Below are positions 56,701 through 64,000 of a stretch of 64,000 bases of DNA, piece by piece. The notes beneath the pieces were generated by a model. It was not told the DNA's origin. It was given only the letters and a program-made list of their open reading frames with translations, and searched no databases. The stretch spans positions 74,536,696-74,600,695 of the forward strand of contig CM060884.1 of the NCBI GenBank assembly GCA_030762935.1, written 5' to 3'. This stretch comes from Hymenopus coronatus. Its lineage: Eukaryota > Arthropoda > Insecta > Mantodea > Hymenopodidae. Each line of letters starts with the position of its first letter. Position 1 is the first letter of the stretch. The translations under genes and the position numbers were made by a program.

Positions 56701-56939
56701 GTGTAAGTAGAGCATCGATAAAGAGGCTGTAAAGGTCGAGCTGGTGGTTTTGTTACAGACTGTAGGTATTTACATCCGGACTGAGCTCCTCGTTGTTCTA
56801 TTGTCTGTGACCAAAACAAGAGCGAACAGGCGCACTGTTAACTACATTCCACAGCCTCTCCATTATCCCAGATCCAGCAAATCAGCTCTCTCTGGTACTG
56901 GAGACAAAATAACGACCCGCTGCAACTCGTCTGCTGGCC
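56701..56939. other. No gene seen
   Basis: Unique-looking sequence leading into the satellite block; the frame 56744-56986 has no domain and runs into the repeats. Confidence 0.35.
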
Positions 56940-57303
56940 GTCAAGTTAGTGTGCAGAGTTCTGCTTTAACAGTAGGCCTTACCTAGATATTGGACCGTAG
57001 CAGAGTGGTTAGAGGCCGTCAACCTAGTATGCAGAGTTCTGCTTTAACACTAGGCCTTACCTAGATATTGGACCGTAGCGGAGTGGTTAGAGGCCGTCAA
57101 GTTAGTGTGCAGCGTTCTGCTTTAACAGTAGGCCTTACCTAGATATTGGACCGTAGCAGAATGGTTAGAGGCCATCAACCTAGTATGCAGAGTTCTGCTT
57201 TAACACTAGGCCTTACCTAGATATTGGACCGTAGCAGAGTGGTTAGAGGCCGTCAAGATAGTGTGCAGCGATCTGCTTTAACTCTAGGTCTTACCTAGCT
57301 ATT
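56940..57303 (+). repeat. 78-bp tandem array, A-box-like, about 4.7 units
   Basis: Units start at 56940, 57018, 57096, 57174 and 57252. Each contains gttctgctttaac, aggccttacctag and ggaccgtagcrgagtggtta followed by gaggcc. The last piece resembles the first 25 nt of a tRNA including the A box. Two unit types alternate (gtcaagttagtgtgc and gtcaacctagtatgc), a two-unit higher-order pattern. Confidence 0.9.
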
Positions 57304-58239
57304 GGACCTCCTGTCTTAGGTGACTCTGGTTCCATCCCAGGCAAGTACAATACTCCCACCTAGGTGACTCGTGATCTATCTCAGGGAAGTAAGTATAATA
57401 CTCCCACCTAGGTGACTCGTGATCTATCTCAGGGAAGTAAGTATAATACTCCCACCTAGGTGACTCGTGATCTATCTCAGGGAAGTAAGTATAATACTCC
57501 CACCTAGGTGACTCGTGATCTATCTCAGGGAAGCATAACACTCCCACCTAGGTGACTCTGGTTCCATCCCAGGCAAGTACAATACTCCCACCTAGGTGAC
57601 TCGTGTTCTATCCGAGATAAGTATAATACTCCCACCTAGCTGACTCGTGTTCTATCTCAGGGAAGTATAATACTCCCACCTAGCTGACTCGTGTTCTATC
57701 TCAGGGAAGTATAATACTCCCACCTAGGTGACTCGTGATCTATCTCAGGGAAGTATAACACTCCCACCTAGGTGACTCTGGTTCCATTCCAGGCAAGTAC
57801 AATACTCCCGCCTAGCTGACTCGTGTTCTATCTCAGGGAAGTATAAAGCTCCCACCTAAGTGACTCGTGTTCTATTTCAGGGAAGTATAACACTCCCACC
57901 TAGGTGACTCGAGTTCTATCTCAGGGAAGTATAACACTCCCACCTAGGTGACTCGTGTTCTATCTCAGGGAAGTATAATACTCCCACCTAGCTGACTCGT
58001 GTTCTATTTCAGGGAAGTATAACACTCCCACCTAGGTGACTCGTGTTCTATCTCAGGGAAGTATAATACTCCCACCTAGGTGACTCGTGTTCTATCTCAG
58101 GGAAGTATAATACTCCCACCTAGGTGACTCGTGTTCTATTTCAGGGAAGTATAACACTCCCACCTAGCTGACTCGTGTTCTATCTCAGGGAAGTATAATA
58201 CTCCCACCTAGGTGACTCGTGTTCTATTTCAGGGAAGTA

Positions 58240-59574
58240 CGAGGGCCGTTCAGAAAGTAACCTCCGATCGGTCACAGTGCGGGTAGTGGGGGGAGTAGCG
58301 ACGCCATCTGTGCATTCACGCACTCAGCAGGTCAGTCGGCATCAAGCCGTGGTCGAGTGAAAGTCGTACCTGCGCTAGTTTAGTGTTTGTGGCCGTTTGA
58401 AATGTGTATTGCAATAGAAAACCCCGCCAAATGTGAAGTGCGTGCTGTTATAAGGTTTTTTACAGCCAAAGGATATTCTGCAGCAGCTATTCATCGTGAG
58501 CTTTGTGCCGTGTACGGACCAAGAGTTATGAGTGAAGGAGTGGTCCGTGAATGGGTACGTTTATTTAAAAGTGGACGAGAAAACGTTCATGATGAAGAGA
58601 GGAGTGGTAGACCATCATTGGTCACGGACGAACTCGTTCAGACAATTGATGCAAAAGTTCGTGAAAACCGACGTTTCACAATGTCGGAGTTGTCTACTGA
58701 TTTTCCACAGATTTCTAAGACTCTCTTGTACGAGATAGTGACAGCAAGATTGGGTTACCGTAAGTTCTGTGCACGATGGGTGCCCAAAATTCTTACCGAC
58801 CACCACAAAACTCAAAGAATGGCCTCTGCATTAGACTTTCTGTCACGTTATGAGGCCGAAGGTGAACCATTGTTAAACAGAATCGTGACCGGGGACGAAA
58901 CCTGGATTAAGTACGTGAACCCTGAGGCAAAAGAACAATCAAAGATGTGGGCACATTCAAATTCGCCTACCAAACCAATAAAAGCCCGGCAAGATTTTTC
59001 TGCCCGAAAATTGATGGCAATGGTGTTTTGGGATGCAAAAGGGGTGTTGTTGGTTGAATTCATGGAACGTGGGACGACCATTAATCAAGACGTGTACTGT
59101 GAAACACTAAAACAATTACGACGGGCTATACAGAACAAACGCCGTGGTATGCTGACTTCCGGTATCGTTTTTTTGCACGATAACGCCCGTCCTCACTCTG
59201 CTCGCAGAACAACAGCCCTTCTTGAGTCCTTCAAGTGGGACGTTGTCAACCATCCACCTTACAGCCCAGATCTGGCGCCAAGCGATTATCACCTCTTCAT
59301 GCATATGAAGAAATGGCACGGGTCCCAGCGGTTTGATGACGACGAAGAGCTCAAAGATGCGGTCACAGGCTGGCTCCAGGCACAAGCGGGTGATTTTTAT
59401 GCAGAAGGAATTTCAAAGCTTGTGAACAGATACGATAAGTGCCTCAATCGTTATGGAGACTATGTAGAAAAATAGTGCAAAGATGTAGTTGTAAGATGTA
59501 TATATTAAAATATTTTTATTTAACTTGGTGAATTTCTTGCAATCAACCGGAGGTTACTTTCTGAACGGCCCTCG
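58240..59574 (+). mobile_element. Intact mariner element (1,335 bp)
   Basis: TIRs cgagggccgttcagaaagta + acctccg on the left and the exact inverse on the right (27 matching bases, then a 3-bp difference). Flanked by TA at 58238-58239 and 59575-59576, inside a 44-bp unit that reads gggaagtataacac when empty. It encodes one uninterrupted transposase. Perfect ends and an open frame point to recent insertion and possible activity. Confidence 0.97.
58402..59475 (+). CDS. Mariner transposase (DD34D), intact, 357 aa
   Basis: Cut-and-paste transposase, expected to act in the nucleus on the TIRs of its own element at TA sites. I start at ATG 58402 (MCIAIENPAKCEV); the longer frame begins with TTG, not a credible start here. 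The N-terminal part (about residues 5-115) has two helix-turn-helix regions joined by an AT-hook-like GRPS at 69-72. WVPKIL begins at W126 (family form WVPHxL). The catalytic residues are D165 (VTGDETW), D260 (LHDNARPH) and D295 (LAPSDYHLF), spaced as DD34D, with YSPDLAPSD intact. It ends YGDYVEK. Length is normal for mariners (about 340-360). There is no frameshift or stop. An excision scar at 61863-61870 suggests a working enzyme acted on this very element. Hits annotated SETMAR in databases would be due to this domain, not to a methyltransferase. Confidence 0.97.
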   Translation: MCIAIENPAKCEVRAVIRFFTAKGYSAAAIHRELCAVYGPRVMSEGVVREWVRLFKSGRENVHDEERSGRPSLVTDELVQTIDAKVRENRRFTMSELSTDFPQISKTLLYEIVTARLGYRKFCARWVPKILTDHHKTQRMASALDFLSRYEAEGEPLLNRIVTGDETWIKYVNPEAKEQSKMWAHSNSPTKPIKARQDFSARKLMAMVFWDAKGVLLVEFMERGTTINQDVYCETLKQLRRAIQNKRRGMLTSGIVFLHDNARPHSARRTTALLESFKWDVVNHPPYSPDLAPSDYHLFMHMKKWHGSQRFDDDEELKDAVTGWLQAQAGDFYAEGISKLVNRYDKCLNRYGDYVEK

Positions 59575-61862
59575 TATAACACTCCCACCTAGGTGACTCG
59601 TGTTCTATCCCAGGGAAGTATAACACTCCCACCTAGGTGACTCGTGCTCTATCTTAGGGAAGTATAATACTCCCACCTAGCTGACTCGTGTTCTATCTCA
59701 GGGAAGTATAATACTCCCACCTAGCTGACTCGTGTTCTATCTCAGGGAAGTATAATACTCCCACCTAGCTGACTCGTGTTCTATCTCAGGGAAGTATAAT
59801 ACTCCCACCTAGCTGACTCGTGTTCTATCTCAGGGAAGTATAATACTCCCACCTAGCTGACTCGTGTTCTATCCCAGGGAAGTATAACACTCCCACCTAG
59901 GTGACTCGTGCTCTATCTTAGGGAAGTATAATACTCCCACCTAGCTGACTCGTGTTCTATCTCAGGGAAGTATAATACTCCCACCTAGCTGACTCGTGTT
60001 CTATCTCAGGGAAGTATAATACTCCCACCTAGCTGACTCGTGTTCTATCTCAGGGAAGTATAATACTCCCACCTAGGTGACTCGTGATCTATCCGAAGGA
60101 AGTATAATACTCCCACCTACGTGACTCGTGCTCTATCTTAGGGAAGTATAACACTCCCACCTAGCTGACTCGTGATCTATCTCAGGGAAGTATAATACTC
60201 CCACCTAGGTGACTCGTGATCTATCCGAAGGAAGTATAATACTCCCACCTAGCTGACTCGTGTTCTATCTCAGGGAAGTATAACACTCCCACCTAGCTGA
60301 CTCGTGATCTATCTCAGGGAAGTATAATACTCCCACCTAGGTGACTCGTGATCTATCCGAAGGAAGTATAACACTCCCACCTAGGTGACTCGTGCTCTAT
60401 CTTAGGGAAGTATAACACTCCCACCTAGCTGACTCGTGCTCTATCTTAGGGAAGTATAACACTCCCACCTAGCTGACTCGTGATCTATCTCAGGGAAGTA
60501 TAACACTCCCACCTAGCTGACTCGTGTTCTATCTCAGGGAAGTATAATACTCCCACCTAGGTGACTCGTGATCTATCTCAGGGAAGTATAACACTCCCAC
60601 CTAGCTGACTCGTGATCTATCTCAGGGAAGTATAATACTCCCACCTAGGTGACTCGTGATCTATCCGAAGGAAGTATAACACTCCCACCTAGGTGACTCG
60701 TGATCTATCTCAGGGAAGTATAATACTCCCACCTAGGTGACTCGTGATCTATCTCAGGGAAGTATAATACTCCCACCTAGGTGACTCGTGATCTATCTCA
60801 GGGAAGTATAACACTCCCACCTAGGTGACTCGTGATCTATCTCAGGGAAGTATAATACTCCCACCTAGGTGACTCGTGATCTATCTCAGGGAAGTATAAT
60901 ACTCCCACCTAGGTGACTCGTGATCTATCTCAGGGAAGTATAATACTCCCACCTAGGTGACTCGTGATCTATCTCAGGGAAGTATAATACTCCCACCTAG
61001 GTGACTCGTGATCTATCTCAGGGAAGTATAACACTCCCACCTAGGTGACTCGTGATCTATCTCAGGGAAGTATAATACTCCCACCTAGGTGACTCGTGAT
61101 CTATCTCAGGGAAGTATAATACTCCCACCTACGTGACTCGTGCTCTATCTTAGGGAAGTATAATACTCCCACCTAGGTGACTCGTGATCTATCTCAGGGA
61201 AGTATAATACTCCCACCTAGGTGACTCGTGATCTATCTCAGGGAAGTATAATACTCCCACCTAGGTGACTCGTGATCTATCTCAGGGAAGTATAACACTC
61301 CCACCTAGGTGACTCGTGCTCTATCTTAGGGAAGTATAACACTCCCACCTAGCTGACTCGTGATCTATCCGAAGGAAGTATAATACTCCCACCTAGGTGA
61401 CTCGTGATCTATCCGAAGGAAGTATAATACTCCCACCTACGTGACTCGTGCTCTATCTTAGGGAAGTATAACACTCCCACCTAGGTGACTCGTGCTCTAT
61501 CTTAGGGAAGTATAATACTCCCACCTAGGTGACTCGTGATCTATCTCAGGGAAGTATAACACTCCCACCTAGGTGACTCGTGTTCTATCTCAGGGAAGTA
61601 TAATACTCCCACCTAGCTGACTCGTGTTCTATTTCAGGGAAGTATAACACTCCCACCTAGGTGACTCGTGTTCTATCTCAGGGAAGTATAATACTCCCAC
61701 CTAGGTGACTCGTGTTCTATCTCAGGGAAGTATAATACTCCCACCTAGGTGACTCGTGTTCTATTTCAGGGAAGTATAACACTCCCACCTAGCTGACTCG
61801 TGTTCTATCTCAGGGAAGTATAATACTCCCACCTAGGTGACTCGTGTTCTATTTCAGGGAAG

Positions 61863-61870
61863 TACGAGTA
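61863..61870 (+). other. Mariner excision footprint (TA-CGAG-TA)
   Basis: In the second copy of the duplicated satellite block, the unit reads gggaagtacgagtataacac instead of gggaagtataacac. The extra 6 bp are one TA plus CGAG, the outer four bases of the mariner TIR, at precisely the position where the first copy carries the element. Confidence 0.9.
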
Positions 61871-64000
61871 TAACACTCCCACCTAGGTGACTCGTGTTCT
61901 ATCCCAGGGAAGTATAACACTCCCACCTAGGTGACTCGTGCTCTATCTTAGGGAAGTATAATACTCCCACCTAGCTGACTCGTGTTCTATCTCAGGGAAG
62001 TATAATACTCCCACCTAGCTGACTCGTGTTCTATCTCAGGGAAGTATAATACTCCCACCTAGCTGACTCGTGTTCTATCTCAGGGAAGTATAATACTCCC
62101 ACCTAGCTGACTCGTGTTCTATCTCAGGGAAGTATAATACTCCCACCTAGCTGACTCGTGTTCTATACCAGGGAAGTATAACACTCCCACCTAGGTGACT
62201 CGTGCTCTATCTTAGGGAAGTATAATACTCCCACCTAGCTGACTCGTGTTCTATCTCAGGGAAGTATAATACTCCCACCTAGCTGACTCGTGTTCTATCT
62301 CAGGGAAGTATAATACTCCCACCTAGCTGACTCGTGTTCTATCTCAGGGAAGTATAATACTCCCACCTAGGTGACTCGTGATCTATCCGAAGGAAGTATA
62401 ATACTCCCACCTACGTGACTCGTGCTCTATCTTAGGGAAGTATAACACTCCCACCTAGCTGACTCGTGATCTATCTCAGGGAAGTATAATACTCCCACCT
62501 AGGTGACTCGTGATCTATCCGAAGGAAGTATAATACTCCCACCTAGCTGACTCGTGTTCTATCTCAGGGAAGTATAACACTCCCACCTAGCTGACTCGTG
62601 ATCTATCTCAGGGAAGTATAATACTCCCACCTAGGTGACTCGTGATCTATCCGAAGGAAGTATAACACTCCCACCTAGGTGACTCGTGCTCTATCTTAGG
62701 GAAGTATAACACTCCCACCTAGCTGACTCGTGCTCTATCTTAGGGAAGTATAACACTCCCACCTAGCTGACTCGTGATCTATCTCAGGGAAGTATAACAC
62801 TCCCACCTAGCTGACTCGTGTTCTATCTCAGGGAAGTATAATACTCCCACCTAGGTGACTCGTGATCTATCTCAGGGAAGTATAACACTCCCACCTAGCT
62901 GACTCGTGATCTATCTCAGGGAAGTATAATACTCCCACCTAGGTGACTCGTGATCTATCCGAAGGAAGTATAACACTCCCACCTAGGTGACTCGTGATCT
63001 ATCTCAGGGAAGTATAATACTCCCACCTAGGTGACTCGTGATCTATCTCAGGGAAGTATAATACTCCCACCTAGGTGACTCGTGATCTATCTCAGGGAAG
63101 TATATCACTCCCACCTAGGTGACTCGTGATCTATCTCAGGGAAGTATAATACTCCCACCTAGGTGACTCGTGATCTATCTCAGGGAAGTATAATACTCCC
63201 ACCTAGGTGACTCGTGATCTATCTCAGGGAAGTATAATACTCCCACCTAGGTGACTCGTGATCTATCTCAGGGAAGTATAATACTCCCACCTAGGTGACT
63301 CGTGATCTATCTCAGGGAAGTATAACACTCCCACCTAGGTGACTCGTGATCTATCTCAGGGAAGTATAATACTCCCACCTAGGTGACTCGTGATCTATCT
63401 CAGGGAAGTATAATACTCCCACCTACGTGACTCGTGCTCTATCTTAGGGAAGTATAATACTCCCACCTAGGTGACTCGTGATCTATCTCAGGGAAGTATA
63501 ATACTCCCACCTAGGTGACTCGTGATCTATCTCAGGGAAGTATAATACTCCCACCTAGGTGACTCGTGATCTATCTCAGGGAAGTATAACACTCCCACCT
63601 AGGTGACTCGTGCTCTATCTTAGGGAAGTATAACACTCCCACCTAGCTGACTCGTGATCTATCCGAAGGAAGTATAATACTCCCACCTAGGTGACTCGTG
63701 ATCTATCCGAAGGAAGTATAATACTCCCACCTACGTGACTCGTGCTCTATCTTAGGGAAGTATAACACTCCCACCTAGGTGACTCGTGCTCTATCTTAGG
63801 GAAGTATAATACTCCCACCTAGGTGACTCGTGATCTATCCGAAGGAAGTATAATACTCCCACCTAGGTGACTCGTGCTCTATCTTAGGGCAGTATAACAC
63901 TCCCACCTAGCTGACTCGTGCTCTATCTTAGGGAAGTATAACACTCCCACCTAGGTGACTCGTGATCTATCCGAAGGAAGTATAACACTCCCACCTAGGT

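Larger units (their letters stand above)
57910..63834 (+). repeat. Higher-order duplication within the satellite (2,294-bp period)
   Basis: The order of unit variants from about 57910 to 61540 (mariner removed) is repeated from about 61535 to 63834. Sequence after the mariner at 59577 equals that after the scar at 61871 (offset 2,294). Sequence before it at 58238 equals that before 61863. I found only two substitutions by eye (near 62166 and 63104) besides the mariner. The copies diverge outside these limits. Confidence 0.88.
57304..64000 (+). repeat. 44-bp satellite, about 120 units, continues past window
   Basis: The unit is gggaagtataayactcccac then ctaggtgactcgtgwtctat and ctca (44 bp). 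Variable positions give recurring types: ctaggtg/ctagctg/ctacgtg; gttctat/gatctat/gctctat; ctcaggg/cttaggg/ccgaagg; aacac/aatac. Four early units (57358-57535) have 48 bp because of an extra gtaa. Units near 57320, 57560 and 57780 read ctctggttccatcccagg, close to a tRNA B box. Units with ctaggtg contain the perfect palindrome CACCTAGGTG. A mariner interrupts the array at 58240-59574. Confidence 0.97.

Noticed and set aside
57304..64000. Regular repeat spacing that might suggest a CRISPR array
   Set aside because: Units are directly adjacent 44-mers without unique spacers, in a eukaryotic setting; it is a satellite.

Overview
This window is eukaryotic, AT-rich and made almost wholly of repeats. 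I judge it to be intergenic DNA from an arthropod, probably an insect with a large genome. The grounds are several Tc1/mariner families, many tRNA-derived SINEs of different make, and minisatellites. The species cannot be named from this sequence. No host protein gene, rRNA gene or convincing functional tRNA gene was found. The only intact coding region is a mariner transposase at 58402-59475. Most other open frames fall in repeats and look like artefacts.

Layout. 1-1480 holds a decayed minus-strand mariner and a SINE fragment. 2162-56700 is dominated by about 39 copies or fragments of one non-coding repeat, called R1 here. R1 is about 830-880 bp when full length and covers about 24 kb by my hand estimate. 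It occurs in both orientations, often nested, and is interrupted by SINEs and mariner derivatives. Its build (an 11-12 bp inverted motif near both ends, a stem-loop by the 3' end, an internal TG/CA microsatellite, insertion into T- or A-runs) resembles DINE-1/HINE elements, the non-autonomous Helentrons; that class is an inference. Between R1 copies lie Tc1/mariner pieces (540-1476, 4165-5898, 5898-6645, 22324-23569, 32793-33768), three copies of a fold-back mariner MITE with one shared breakpoint (18682, 28134, 42950), a 98-bp tandem array (9781-10655), a 2.2-kb minisatellite of 33-bp units (11775-13945), a decayed LINE reverse-transcriptase piece (21700-22200), and at least eight kinds of SINE or tRNA-like sequence.

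56940-64000 is a satellite block. Five 78-bp units carrying an A-box-like motif lead into about 120 units of a 44-bp satellite carrying a B-box-like motif, so the two arrays look like the two halves of one tRNA-derived SINE, amplified separately. The 44-bp array contains a nearly perfect tandem duplication of 2,294 bp (mariner excluded). One copy holds an intact mariner with perfect TA duplications. The other has, at exactly the same site, a 6-bp scar (CGAG between two TAs), which is what mariner excision leaves. This is the most telling observation in the window: insertion, segmental duplication and excision can be read in order.

The elements do not form a pathway. The one active-looking transposase could act on its own ends. 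Its TIR shares only the outer CGAGGGCCGTT with the fold-back MITEs, so cross-mobilisation is possible but unproven. Coordinates of repeat copies are hand-aligned and good to about 5-20 bp unless a target-site duplication fixes them.
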